Source: a bacterium 336/3 (GTDB lineage Bacteria; Bacteroidota; Bacteroidia; Cytophagales; Thermonemataceae). From it: a stretch of 64,000 nt of DNA. A model generated the notes under the pieces. The model had not been told where the DNA came from. It searched no databases and was given only the letters and a program-made list of their open reading frames with translations. A program made the translations under genes and the position numbers. The DNA lies in contig LJIE01000001.1 of NCBI GenBank assembly GCA_001281695.1, forward strand, positions 3,867,521-3,931,520. Reading direction: 5' to 3'. This document shows, piece after piece, positions 8,811-18,723 of the stretch. Within the stretch, counting starts at the first letter, position 1, and the number at the start of each line of letters is the position of its first letter.

Positions 8811-11624
8811 ATGAGTACAAATAAAAATCAAAACCCTGAACAAATTGCTCGTGATAAAATAGATAATATGCTCACAGAAGCGGGCTGGATTATACAATCT
8901 AAAAATGCTATTGATTTAGGTGCAGGCAAAGGTGTTGCTATCAGAGAATATCAGGTAGGAACAAAATTTGCTGATTATGTATTATTTGTAGATAAAAAGC
9001 CCATAGGAATTATCGAGGCTAAAAAAGAAGAGGATGGATACCAGCTCACAACGGCAGAAGACCAATCTACTGAATATGCTAATGCAAAATTAAAGTACCT
9101 AAATAATGACCCCTTACCTTTCATTTTTGAAAGTACAGGCACTATTACTCGTTTTAGAGATGCCAGAGACCCCAAACCAAGAGGCAGGAACATTTTTTGG
9201 TTTTTTAAACCTGAAACCCTTGCTGATTGGTTAAAAAAAGACAAAACTTTAAGAGCAAGACTTCAGGATATTCCTGTATTGAATGAAACAGGGCTAAGAC
9301 CTGCCCAAATCAAAGCTATTAATAACCTTGAAATATCATTCAAACACGCCAGACCCAAAGCCCTTATACAAATGGCAACTGGAGCTGGAAAAACCTTTAC
9401 AGCTGCTACTTTCATTTACCGTTTGCTGGAACATGCCAAAGCCAAACGTATCTTATTTTTGGTAGATACTAAAAACTTAGGAGAACAAGCTGAACAGGAA
9501 TTTATGGCTTTCCAACCCAATGAAAGCAACAGAAAATTTACAGAGCTTTACAATGTACAAAGACTCACATCAAGTTATATTGCTTCTGATAGTCAGGTAT
9601 GTATTTCTACTATTCAAAGAATGTATGCCATTCTGAAGGGCGAAGAATTAAATGAGGGTGCAGAAGAAGACAACCCTAATGAATCTTCTTGGTTAAAAGA
9701 GCAACAAGAAAACAAACAGGCTTTGCCCATTGAATACAACCCTAATGTATCAATTGAACAATTTGATTTTATTGTGGTTGATGAATGCCATCGTTCTATT
9801 TATAACCTTTGGAAACAAGTTTTAGATTATTTTGATGCCTTCTTAATTGGCTTGACTGCCACTCCTGACAAACGTACTTTTGGTTTCTTTGAAGAAAATG
9901 TAGTGAGTGAATATACTTACGAACAATCAGTAATTGATGGCGTAAATGTACCTTACGAAGTTTATACCATTGAAACTGAAATTTCGCAGAAGGGAAGCAT
10001 AGTTAAAGCAGGCTGGTGGATAGATAAAAGAGATAAGTTCACTCGAAAAACCCGCTGGCAACAAGAAGATGAAGATACTATATATACAAAAAATGATTTG
10101 GATAAAAATGTGGTAAATCAAAGTCAGATTAGAAATATCATCAGAGAGTTTAAAAATGCTCTTCAGACAACTATTTTCCCCAACCGAAAAGACGAAAAAG
10201 GCGAATATGAAGTACCTAAAACTTTAATTTTTGCCAAAACTGATAGCCATGCAGATGATATTATCAAAATAGTCAGAGATGAGTTTAATGAAAGTGATGA
10301 GTTCTGCAAAAAAATCACTTATAAAATTCAAGAGGATCCAAAATCAGTCTTAAATCGTTTTCGTAATGCATACTATCCACGCATTGCTGTAACAGTAGAT
10401 ATGATTGCAACAGGTACAGACGTAAAACCATTGGAAGTACTGCTTTTTATGCGTGATGTAAAAAGTATCAACTATTTTGAGCAGATGAAAGGTAGAGGTA
10501 CACGTACTATCAACAAAGATAGTTTTCAGATGGTATCTAAAACGGCACAAGCTAAAACACATTTTGTCATTGTAGATGCAGTGGGTGTTACCAAATCGAA
10601 AAAAAACGATAGCAGACCTTTGGAACGAAAACCTACCGTAGCACTCAAAGACCTTCTGGGAGCTATTACGATGGGAGTAACTGATGAGGATTTATTTTTA
10701 TCCTTAGCAAACCGTTTGATTCGTTTGGAAAAAGAAATTACTGAAAAGGAAAAAGAAAAGTTATTGGAATTTTCTAAAGGTAAAAGCCTCCGACAAATCA
10801 GCAAAGAGCTGTTAGCTGCTTTTGATAAAGATGAAATAGAAGAAAAAGCTAAGGCTATCATAGAGGCAATACCTGAGCAAAACCGTACCCCTGAAAAAAT
10901 AGTAGAAGCTCAGCAACAAGCTCAAAAGGAATTGATTGATGAGGCATCTTCCACTTTTAATGGAAAATTGAATGATTATATTGATCATGTACGACAAACA
11001 CACGAACAAATCATTGATACATATAACATTGATACCGTTACCAAGTCGGAGTGGAATACTGCCTCAGTAGATAAAGCAAAAGAAATTGTAAAAGATTTTA
11101 GCGACTACTTGCTTGCCAACCAAGATGAAATAAAAGCTCTCACTATTTTTTACAAACAACCTTATAACCGAAGAAACATTACTTTTAAAATGATAAAAGA
11201 GGTCTTTGAAAAACTGAAAATGGACAAACCAACTCTTGCCCCACAATACGTTTGGGAGGCTTACAAACAATTAGAAAACGTAAAAAGCACCCAACCAACA
11301 GACGAACTCACAGCTTTGGTTTCTTTGATACGCAGGGCTTGTGGTATTGACAAGGAGTTACAAGCCTTTGACAAAACCATAGACGAAAATTTTAAAACGT
11401 GGATTTTTAAACAAAATGCAGGAAAACATAATAGATTTACACCTGAACAAATGGAATGGCTCAGAGAAATTAAAAACCACGTAGTTAATTCCTATCACAT
11501 AGAAATAGATGACCTTGACTATACACCTTTTGATGAGAAAGGAGGAAAAGGTAAAATGTACCAGCTTTTTGGCAAAGAAATGAATGAAATTATTGATGAA
11601 CTTAACGGAATATTAGTAGCTTAA
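8811..11624 (+). CDS. hsdR: Type I restriction enzyme R subunit (HsdR)
   Basis: Encodes 937 residues. An N-terminal PD-(D/E)XK nuclease domain carries DYVLFVDKKPIGIIEAKK (the ...D...E-A-K catalytic pattern, about residues 50-70). The SF2 translocase domains carry Walker A ATGAGKT (about 188-194), the Walker B box VVDECHRS (about 321-328), motif III LTATP and motif VI MKGRGTR. The C-terminal domain resembles that of the EcoEI/EcoKI group. With HsdM and HsdS it forms a complex that translocates and cuts unmethylated DNA. It heads an operon with hsdS, a DUF262 gene and hsdM, and all family motifs are intact. The inverted repeat and a short leader ORF lie upstream. Confidence 0.95.
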   Translation: MSTNKNQNPEQIARDKIDNMLTEAGWIIQSKNAIDLGAGKGVAIREYQVGTKFADYVLFVDKKPIGIIEAKKEEDGYQLTTAEDQSTEYANAKLKYLNNDPLPFIFESTGTITRFRDARDPKPRGRNIFWFFKPETLADWLKKDKTLRARLQDIPVLNETGLRPAQIKAINNLEISFKHARPKALIQMATGAGKTFTAATFIYRLLEHAKAKRILFLVDTKNLGEQAEQEFMAFQPNESNRKFTELYNVQRLTSSYIASDSQVCISTIQRMYAILKGEELNEGAEEDNPNESSWLKEQQENKQALPIEYNPNVSIEQFDFIVVDECHRSIYNLWKQVLDYFDAFLIGLTATPDKRTFGFFEENVVSEYTYEQSVIDGVNVPYEVYTIETEISQKGSIVKAGWWIDKRDKFTRKTRWQQEDEDTIYTKNDLDKNVVNQSQIRNIIREFKNALQTTIFPNRKDEKGEYEVPKTLIFAKTDSHADDIIKIVRDEFNESDEFCKKITYKIQEDPKSVLNRFRNAYYPRIAVTVDMIATGTDVKPLEVLLFMRDVKSINYFEQMKGRGTRTINKDSFQMVSKTAQAKTHFVIVDAVGVTKSKKNDSRPLERKPTVALKDLLGAITMGVTDEDLFLSLANRLIRLEKEITEKEKEKLLEFSKGKSLRQISKELLAAFDKDEIEEKAKAIIEAIPEQNRTPEKIVEAQQQAQKELIDEASSTFNGKLNDYIDHVRQTHEQIIDTYNIDTVTKSEWNTASVDKAKEIVKDFSDYLLANQDEIKALTIFYKQPYNRRNITFKMIKEVFEKLKMDKPTLAPQYVWEAYKQLENVKSTQPTDELTALVSLIRRACGIDKELQAFDKTIDENFKTWIFKQNAGKHNRFTPEQMEWLREIKNHVVNSYHIEIDDLDYTPFDEKGGKGKMYQLFGKEMNEIIDELNGILVA

Positions 11625-11628
11625 CAAA

Positions 11629-13182
11629 ATGACAAACAACGATAAAAATGATTGGGCAGAGTGTACTCTAAATGAATTAATTTCACAAGATGGTATTTTT
11701 TGTGATGGTGATTGGGTTGAAAGTAAAGACCAAGACAAATACGGAAATATTCGTTTAATACAATTAGCTGATATTGGAGATGGGATATTTAAAGACAAAT
11801 CAAATCGATTTTTAACTTATGAGAAAAGTATAGAATTAAATTGTACGTATTTAAAAAATGGAGATATTCTTCTTGCAAGAATGCCTGAGCCGCTAGGTAG
11901 AGCTGCAATCTTCCCTTTTAGAGAAGATGAGAAATATGTAACTGTTGTTGATGTAGCAATAATTAGGACAGCAAATCAATACATTTCTAATAAATTTTTA
12001 CTTTTTATTATTAATAGTCCTTTTATACGTAAAGAGATTGCAAGTTTACAAAGTGGTTCTACAAGAAAAAGGATTTCAAAGAATAATTTATCTAAAATAT
12101 TATTCCCTCTTGCCCCACTCCCAATTCAACGAGCCATAGTAGCTAAAATAGAGGCATTATTTTCGGATTTGGATAAGGGCATAGAGAGCCTCAAAACTGC
12201 CCAAGCCCAACTCAAAATCTACCGCCAAGCTGTGTTAAAAAAAGCTTTTGAGGGAGAACTCACCAAAGAATGGAGAGAGAAACAAACAAACTTGCCTACT
12301 GCTGAAGAACTTTTACAACAAATAAAAGAAGAACGAAATAAATGGTTAGATATTGAAATTTTAAATAGTAATAGTGAAGCTAAAAGGATAAAGGCAAAAC
12401 TTAAAAAATTAGATATAAAAATTTCAAATACTGATTTGCCTCAAAACTGGTGTTGGTCTACTTTTATTAACTCTTGTTTATTTGTGATTGATTGCCATAA
12501 TAAAACCGCTCCTTATGAAAGCGAAGGCATATTTTTAGTACGTACAACAAACATTCGAGAAGGTAAATTAGATTTAGTAAATGAAATAAAATTTGTATCT
12601 GAAAAAACATATAAATACTGGTCAAAAAGAGCCGTTCCGCAATCTGGCGATATTATTTTTACTAGGGAAGCACCAATGGGCAAAGCTGCAATTATTCCAC
12701 AACAAACTAAAATATGCTTGGGGCAAAGAACTATGTTGCTGAGAACTATTCAACAATTTCTCAATAATAAATATTTGTTCTATAATATTTTGAGTGAGAT
12801 ATTTCAACAAAGAATGTATAAAGATGCAATAGGAACAAGTGTAAAACATTTAAGAGTAGGAGATGTAGAAAATCTAATATTTCCTTTATGTTCACCCCAA
12901 GAACAAACCCAAATCGTCCAAGAAATAGAAAGACGTTTATCCGTCTGTGACAAAATAGAACAAAGCATTACCGAAAGCCTCGAAAAATCAGAGGCATTAC
13001 GCCAAAGCATCTTAAAAAAAGCATTTGAAGGCAAGCTATTAAGCCAAGCAGAAATAGAACAATGTAAAAAAGAAGCAGATTATGAACCTGCATCAGTACT
13101 ATTAGAAAAGATAAAAGCCGAAAAATTGGCAAAAGAACAAGAAAATAAGAAGTCTAGTATCAAATCAAAAAAAGACAAGTAA
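11629..13182 (+). CDS. hsdS: Type I restriction specificity subunit (HsdS)
   Basis: Encodes 517 residues with the standard two-half layout. Target recognition domain 1 (about 8-165) is followed by a conserved helix (LPIQRAIVAKIEALFSDLDKG). Domain 2 (about 265-420) is followed by the second conserved helix (SPQEQTQIVQEIERRL). The two domains read the two halves of a bipartite DNA site. It starts 4 nt after hsdR, so translation is likely coupled. The C-terminus has an extra lysine-rich tail. The recognition sequence cannot be predicted from the sequence alone. Confidence 0.95.
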   Translation: MTNNDKNDWAECTLNELISQDGIFCDGDWVESKDQDKYGNIRLIQLADIGDGIFKDKSNRFLTYEKSIELNCTYLKNGDILLARMPEPLGRAAIFPFREDEKYVTVVDVAIIRTANQYISNKFLLFIINSPFIRKEIASLQSGSTRKRISKNNLSKILFPLAPLPIQRAIVAKIEALFSDLDKGIESLKTAQAQLKIYRQAVLKKAFEGELTKEWREKQTNLPTAEELLQQIKEERNKWLDIEILNSNSEAKRIKAKLKKLDIKISNTDLPQNWCWSTFINSCLFVIDCHNKTAPYESEGIFLVRTTNIREGKLDLVNEIKFVSEKTYKYWSKRAVPQSGDIIFTREAPMGKAAIIPQQTKICLGQRTMLLRTIQQFLNNKYLFYNILSEIFQQRMYKDAIGTSVKHLRVGDVENLIFPLCSPQEQTQIVQEIERRLSVCDKIEQSITESLEKSEALRQSILKKAFEGKLLSQAEIEQCKKEADYEPASVLLEKIKAEKLAKEQENKKSSIKSKKDK

Positions 13183-13190
13183 AATAAATT

Positions 13191-15038
13191 ATGGAAATAG
13201 CACCAGATAAACAAAATATAGATAGAGTATTTTCTAATATAACCTATCACATAGACTTCTATCAACGTGATTACAAATGGACAACAGAGCCAGTATTGCG
13301 ACTCTTAGATGATATTTTTTTTATGTTCAACCAAGAATATGAAAAGTCTAGTTCATTAGAGCCAAGTATCGAAACTATCATGGCTAAGTATTCATGGTAT
13401 TATCTCAATACCTATGTTACAAACAATATTGATGGTAAAGTATATATAGTAGATGGTCAGCAACGCTTGACAACTCTTACTATCATACTTATTAAGTTAT
13501 ATAATAAAGCAAAGGAATTAGCCTGTGAGAGTGATTTTATTGAATGGATAAATAGTAAAATTGCTGGGTTTAGTGGAGGGAAAAGATCTTACTGGATAAA
13601 CCATGAAAAATCACTAAATGTATTAAAAGATTTATTTGAGAATAAAAAGGAACATAAAGAAATAGATACATCAGCATCTATTACATCAGTAAATCTTTTA
13701 GCTAACTATTCAACCGTTTCAAAGTATATTGATGAGCAACTAGGAAATAAACATCGTTTTGAAACATTTGCATACTTCTTTTTATACAGACTTGTACTCA
13801 TTAATTTGTCTGTTGAAAAAACACAAGTACCTATGGTTTTTGAAGTGATTAATGATAGAGGGATTCGCCTAAAACCTTATGAAATTCTCAAAGGAAAACT
13901 ACTTGGACAAATTGACAAATTAGAGCTGGACAAGTTTAATTACAATCATTTATGGGAAAGTAAGGTGAAAACGATAAATGACTTCAAGGAGGACGAAATA
14001 GATACATTTTTTAGATATTACTTAAAATCAAAATACTCTAATACTCGTAAAGATGGGACATCATTTGATGGTGATTATCACAGGGAAATGTTTACCAACA
14101 GTATGGATAATACACTTCACCTAAAGCACAATCCTACTATGGTGAAGAATTTCTTGGATACCACTTTTACCTATTATACCACACTTTATATTAAAATACT
14201 TGATGCTTCTAAAAAACAAGATAAGCAATATCCTTCCGTATTTTTGAACAAATTAAATGAAATGGATGGACAGTTTTTACTCATCTTGTCTGCTTGTAAA
14301 CTAAACGACCCAGAAGAAGACGCAAAGATTGAAAAAGTTGCTTATGAAATTGATAGATTATTTTCTCTATTGCAACTTCAAAATTCCTATGATAGTAATT
14401 CCTTTTATGAACTCCTCTACAAAATATCATCTGAAATTAGAGATGGAAATGTAGATAAGATACGTAGTGTATTTGATAAATACTTGTTTGAGGAGTTAAA
14501 GAAAAAGAGAAATTCTGAAATAATAGAAGGACTACAATATACTTTTTTCAAGAACATAGGCATTAATCTAAATATGCGATTCAAGAGATATTTTTTTGCA
14601 AGGGTAGAGCAATTCTTAAGTGAAAATCTAAATCTTGGAATGAAGCACCCTTTAGATGATTTAGTATTGAGAACAGGTTCAAAAAAAGGCTTTCATATAG
14701 AACATATACTTTCTTATAATGAAGAAAACAAAACATTATTTGATAATGATGAAGTATTTGAACAAGAAAGAAATCGTTTAGGAGGAATTTTATTACTCAA
14801 AGGGCGTGATAATATATCTAGCAATAATGAACCTTATTCAAAAAAGTTAAAAACTTACGCCAATACTCTTTACTGGAATGAAACTTTACGTGAAGATACT
14901 TACAAATCAAAATTAGATATGAATGATCTAAAAAAGAAATTTAATCTTGACTTAAAGCCAATTAGTAAATTTGGGAAAGATGAGTTAGAAATGAGACAAA
15001 AATTATTATTTAATATCGCAAAATATATCTGGAAATAA
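13191..15038 (+). CDS. DUF262/DUF1524 (GmrSD-like) protein inside the hsd operon
   Basis: Encodes 615 residues. The N-terminal DUF262 domain shows IDFYQRDYKW (21-30) and VDGQQRLTTL (87-96), the ParB-like NTP-binding/hydrolysing signature. The C-terminal DUF1524 domain has a His-Me/HNH-like motif HIEHIL (about 502-507) and the downstream NRLGGILLL segment. GmrSD and relatives are nucleases that often target modified phage DNA (type IV restriction). It sits 8 nt after hsdS and 1 nt before hsdM, so it is part of the operon rather than a neighbour. It could be a partner nuclease covering phages with modified DNA, or a regulator of the complex. Confidence 0.85.
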   Translation: MEIAPDKQNIDRVFSNITYHIDFYQRDYKWTTEPVLRLLDDIFFMFNQEYEKSSSLEPSIETIMAKYSWYYLNTYVTNNIDGKVYIVDGQQRLTTLTIILIKLYNKAKELACESDFIEWINSKIAGFSGGKRSYWINHEKSLNVLKDLFENKKEHKEIDTSASITSVNLLANYSTVSKYIDEQLGNKHRFETFAYFFLYRLVLINLSVEKTQVPMVFEVINDRGIRLKPYEILKGKLLGQIDKLELDKFNYNHLWESKVKTINDFKEDEIDTFFRYYLKSKYSNTRKDGTSFDGDYHREMFTNSMDNTLHLKHNPTMVKNFLDTTFTYYTTLYIKILDASKKQDKQYPSVFLNKLNEMDGQFLLILSACKLNDPEEDAKIEKVAYEIDRLFSLLQLQNSYDSNSFYELLYKISSEIRDGNVDKIRSVFDKYLFEELKKKRNSEIIEGLQYTFFKNIGINLNMRFKRYFFARVEQFLSENLNLGMKHPLDDLVLRTGSKKGFHIEHILSYNEENKTLFDNDEVFEQERNRLGGILLLKGRDNISSNNEPYSKKLKTYANTLYWNETLREDTYKSKLDMNDLKKKFNLDLKPISKFGKDELEMRQKLLFNIAKYIWK

Positions 15039-15039
15039 C

Positions 15040-16557
15040 ATGACCGAATCAATTATTATATCCAAAGTATGGAATTTTGCCAATGTCCTCAGAGATGATG
15101 GTGTGGGCTATGGTGATTATTTAGAACAAATTACCTATTTGCTATTCTTAAAAATGGCAGATGAATTCAATCAGCCCCCATACGACAAAGGACTAAAATT
15201 TCCCAAACTCAAAGATGAACAAGGCAAAGAGTTACCAAACGCAGAAACCTGCGACTGGCAAACCCTTTCACAAAAAAGAGGTTTAGAGTTAGAAACCTTT
15301 TATAACCAAATGCTCCGCAGTTTAGGCAATGAAAAAGGTATTTTAGGTCAGATTTTCACCAAAAGTCAAAATAAAATTCAAGACCCTGCCAAACTCTTAA
15401 AAATCATTGATATGATTGATAAAGAGCAATGGAATTTGATGGGTGCAGATATTAAAGGAGGAATATATGAAGGACTTTTGGAAAAAAATGCTGAAGATAC
15501 CAAAAGTGGTGCAGGGCAATATTTTACACCTCGTGCCTTAATCAAAGCTATTGTGGCTTGTGTTCGTCCCAAACCTATGCGAACTATCATAGATCCTTCT
15601 TGTGGTACGGGTGGTTTCTTTTTAGCAGCCTACGATTTTTTAAAGAAACAGGGATTAGACAGAGATGAAAAAGAGTTTTTGAAAAATAAAACCTTTTATG
15701 GCAATGAAATTGTAGCCAATACTCGTCGTTTGTGTTTGATGAATATGTTTTTACATAATATAGGCGAAATAGATGGAGAAAGCCTTATTTCTTCCGCTGA
15801 TGCTCTGATTGCTGATAATGGCACCCGTTATGATTATGTACTGGCAAATCCACCATTTGGTAAAAAAAGCAGTATGACCATTACCAATGAGGAAGGCAAT
15901 CAGGAAAAGCAAGACTATATTGTCAATCGTCAGGACTTTGTCGCTACTACTGCCAACAAACAGCTCAACTTTTTGCAACATATCAAAACACTTCTAAAAG
16001 TTACAGGTCAGGCAGCTGTAGTATTGCCAGATAACATACTTTTTGAGGGAGGTGCAGGTGAAACAGTACGAAAAGAACTATTGAGAACTACTGAATTACA
16101 TACAATTTTGAGGCTTCCGACAGGTATTTTCTATGCACAGGGTGTAAAAGCGAATGTATTGTTTTTTGATAATCAGCCAGCTTCCAAAGACCCTTGGACA
16201 AAGGAAGTATGGATATATGACTATCGTACTAACATCAGCCATACTTTGAAGAAAAATCCTTTAACTTTTAACGATTTAGAAGATTTTATTCAGTGCTATA
16301 ATCCTGAAAATCGTAATAAAAGAGTAGAAACTTGGAGTGAAGCCAATCCTGAAGGCAGATGGCGTAAATTTACTTATTCAGAGATTATAGAAAGGGATAA
16401 AACCAATCTGGATATTTTTTGGATAAAAGATAAAAGCCTTACTGATTTAGACAATTTGCCAGATCCTGATGTATTGGCAAATGAAATCATTGAAAACCTA
16501 GAGGCTGGCTTAAATAGTTTTAAAGAAATAATGGAAACTATCAATGGAGATGAATAA
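15040..16557 (+). CDS. hsdM: Type I N6-adenine DNA methyltransferase subunit (HsdM)
   Basis: Encodes 505 residues. The HsdM N-terminal helical domain (VWNFANVLRDDGVGYGDYLE) is followed by the methylase fold with motif I DPSCGTGGFF (about 185-194) and motif IV NPPFG (about 270). These bind S-adenosylmethionine and flip the adenine. With HsdS it protects host DNA by N6-adenine methylation. The order R-S-DUF262-M is unusual because hsdM is last. A bidirectional terminator follows. Confidence 0.95.
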   Translation: MTESIIISKVWNFANVLRDDGVGYGDYLEQITYLLFLKMADEFNQPPYDKGLKFPKLKDEQGKELPNAETCDWQTLSQKRGLELETFYNQMLRSLGNEKGILGQIFTKSQNKIQDPAKLLKIIDMIDKEQWNLMGADIKGGIYEGLLEKNAEDTKSGAGQYFTPRALIKAIVACVRPKPMRTIIDPSCGTGGFFLAAYDFLKKQGLDRDEKEFLKNKTFYGNEIVANTRRLCLMNMFLHNIGEIDGESLISSADALIADNGTRYDYVLANPPFGKKSSMTITNEEGNQEKQDYIVNRQDFVATTANKQLNFLQHIKTLLKVTGQAAVVLPDNILFEGGAGETVRKELLRTTELHTILRLPTGIFYAQGVKANVLFFDNQPASKDPWTKEVWIYDYRTNISHTLKKNPLTFNDLEDFIQCYNPENRNKRVETWSEANPEGRWRKFTYSEIIERDKTNLDIFWIKDKSLTDLDNLPDPDVLANEIIENLEAGLNSFKEIMETINGDE

Positions 16558-16589
16558 ACCTATTGAAACTATATTTCTAAAGTAAAGAT

Positions 16590-16623
16590 AATAGGGCTTA
16601 TAATCTATAAAGCCCTATTTTTT
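16590..16623. terminator. Terminator between the converging defence operons
   Basis: The stem AATAGGGCTT (16590-16599)/AAGCCCTATT (16610-16619) is followed by T's on the plus strand. It overlaps the stop codon region of the converging TPR gene and ends the hsd operon. Confidence 0.8.
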
Positions 16624-18723
16624 ATATTGATTTATCAAATCTTGAAAATCTTGATCTTTGTGATATAATTTAAAATCTTCATTATTTTCTACAAATTCAG
16701 TAGATACTTCATTTTTTGCTAAAGAAGTATTCAAATATTTCAAGGACTGCATTTTATCCCCTTTTATTGCATAAACCCTTGATATATTATAATAATTTCC
16801 TCCATATTCAACAGCCTGTAAGAATACATTGATAGCCTGTTCATATAATGCCTCTGCTTCTGTACCTACTTTAGTTTGTGCTAAATCAACCAAAGTTACT
16901 CCTAAAAAATCAAGAATTAAGTGATTATTAGGTTTTATATTAATTGTTTTTTGATACTTCTCAATAGCTTGTAGATATAACTCTTCTGCCTCTTTTCCTT
17001 GTTTTAACTTAGCTAAATTAGTTAATATAAATCCCCAATAAAGAAGAGCTTCATAATAGTCTGATTTGATATTAATTGCTTGTTGATACTTCTCAATAGC
17101 TTGTAGATATAACTCTTCTGCTTGTTTTATTTGAGCTAAATTAGTTAGTATAAATCCCCAGCCAAAAAAAGCTTCATGTTTATCTGGTTTGATATTGATA
17201 ACTTGTTCAAACTTCTCAATAGCTTGGTAGTATAACTCCTCTCCCTCTTGTTCTCTTTTTGTTTCAGCCAAACTGATTAACATAAATCCCCAGCCAAAAA
17301 AGGCTTCATGTTTATCTGGTTTAATATTAGTTGTTTTTTGATACTTCTCAATAGCTTGTAGATATAACTCTTCTGCCTCTTTTCCTGTTTTTAATCTAGC
17401 CAAAAAGCTTAGAGAATGCCCCCAGTTATAAAAAGCTTCATATTTATCAGGTTTGATATTGATAGCCTGTTTATATTTCTCAATAGCTTGTAGATATAAC
17501 TCTTCTGCCTCTTTTCCTTGTTTTATTTGAGCTAAATCTATTAAAGTAGCCCCCAAGTCATTAAAAATCTCATAAAAGTCAGGTTTGATATTGATAGCTT
17601 TTTCAAACTTCTCAATAGCTTGTAGATATAACTCTTCTGCCTCTTTTCCTGTTTTTAATTTAGCTAAAAAGCTTAAAGAACTGCCCCAATTATGAAAAGC
17701 TTGATATTGATTAGGTTTGATATTAATTGCTTGCTGATATTTCTCAACAGCTTGCTGATATAACTCTTCTGCCTGTTTGCCCTCTTTGAGTTCAGTTAAA
17801 CGAAATAATGTATCTCCTAAATTAATAAAAACCTCATAGAAGTCTGGTTTGATATTGATAACTTGTTGATACTTCTCAATAGCTTTTAGATATAATTCTT
17901 CTGCTTGTTTTACATCTTTTGTTTTTGCTAAACTTACTAAGGTACTTCCATAATTATTTAATGCCTCATAATAATCAGATTTAATACTGATCACTTTATC
18001 AAACCTATCAATTGCTTGTTGGTATAGTTCTTCCTTTTCTTTTCCCTCTTTGAGTTCAGCTAAGTACCCTAATATAACTCCCCAGTTATAAAAAGCTTCA
18101 TGAGAGTCTGACTTGATATTAGTTGTTTGTTCAAACTTCTTTATTGCATGTAGATATAGTTCTTCCTTCTCTTTATCATCTCTAAGTTGAGCTAGATGAT
18201 TTAATATAATTCCCCAGTTATAAAAGGCTTCATGAGAGTCTGATTTGATATTGATTGTTTGTTCAAACTTCTCTATCGCCTTTAAATATACGTCTTCTCT
18301 TATTTTCCTTGAGGTTATTTTACCTAAATGAATCAAGGCACCTCCCCAATTATGAAAAGCTTCATGAAAATCAGGGTTTATACTGATGGCTTGTTGGAAT
18401 TTCCTAATAGCTTGTCGATATAACTTCCTAGCTTGTTTTATATCTTCTGTTCGAGCTAAGTTTGCTAAATTAGTTCCCCAGTTATAAAGAGCCTGATAAA
18501 GGTCTGGTTTTAGTTCTAAAGCTGTTTTATATCTTTTATTTGCAGATGATAGTTTATTTAAAAGAGTAAGCAATGCACCTCTAGAAAAATACTTAAGAGC
18601 TTCTCTTTCTAAAAGTTTATCTTTATCAGAAGTATTACCAAGTTTTTCTATTTTCTTATGAGCCTCTTCTAATTGTTTCTTTAACTCAGTTACTTCACTG
18701 GATTCTTTATTCAGATTTTTTTT
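16615..18723 (-). CDS. Tetratricopeptide repeat protein, probably the C-terminal part of a SIR2-TPR fusion
   Basis: About 700 codons are open. Thirteen TPR units of about 47 residues (pattern LYLQAIEKYQQAINIKPD...EAFYNWG) fill most of the chain. They are preceded by about 35 residues of coiled coil (ELKKQLEEAHKKIEKL). The first usable start is TTG at 18573, but clear coding sequence continues about 50 codons further, up to an A10 run (18716-18725) at the end of the SIR2 gene. This frame is -1 relative to SIR2, and a stop (18724-18726) closes it just before the run. No ATG or GTG occurs in that extension. TPR domains usually sense or scaffold, and here they probably act as the sensor half of the SIR2 effector. 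A frameshift mutation is the alternative. Confidence 0.8.
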   Translation of the reverse strand, partial: KKNLNKESSEVTELKKQLEEAHKKIEKLGNTSDKDKLLEREALKYFSRGALLTLLNKLSSANKRYKTALELKPDLYQALYNWGTNLANLARTEDIKQARKLYRQAIRKFQQAISINPDFHEAFHNWGGALIHLGKITSRKIREDVYLKAIEKFEQTINIKSDSHEAFYNWGIILNHLAQLRDDKEKEELYLHAIKKFEQTTNIKSDSHEAFYNWGVILGYLAELKEGKEKEELYQQAIDRFDKVISIKSDYYEALNNYGSTLVSLAKTKDVKQAEELYLKAIEKYQQVINIKPDFYEVFINLGDTLFRLTELKEGKQAEELYQQAVEKYQQAINIKPNQYQAFHNWGSSLSFLAKLKTGKEAEELYLQAIEKFEKAINIKPDFYEIFNDLGATLIDLAQIKQGKEAEELYLQAIEKYKQAINIKPDKYEAFYNWGHSLSFLARLKTGKEAEELYLQAIEKYQKTTNIKPDKHEAFFGWGFMLISLAETKREQEGEELYYQAIEKFEQVINIKPDKHEAFFGWGFILTNLAQIKQAEELYLQAIEKYQQAINIKSDYYEALLYWGFILTNLAKLKQGKEAEELYLQAIEKYQKTINIKPNNHLILDFLGVTLVDLAQTKVGTEAEALYEQAINVFLQAVEYGGNYYNISRVYAIKGDKMQSLKYLNTSLAKNEVSTEFVENNEDFKLYHKDQDFQDLINQYKK
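16950..18420 (-). repeat. Tandem near-identical TPR-coding DNA repeats
   Basis: Blocks of about 140-147 bp recur with long identical stretches (for example the coding of EKYQQAINIKPD and EELYLQAIEK). This is recent amplification within the gene, so unit number may vary between strains by recombination. Confidence 0.75.

Noticed and set aside
16950-18420. Regularly spaced repeats that could suggest a CRISPR array
   Set aside because: The period (about 141-147 bp) is too long, the repeats are coding and in frame, and the units translate into TPR motifs.
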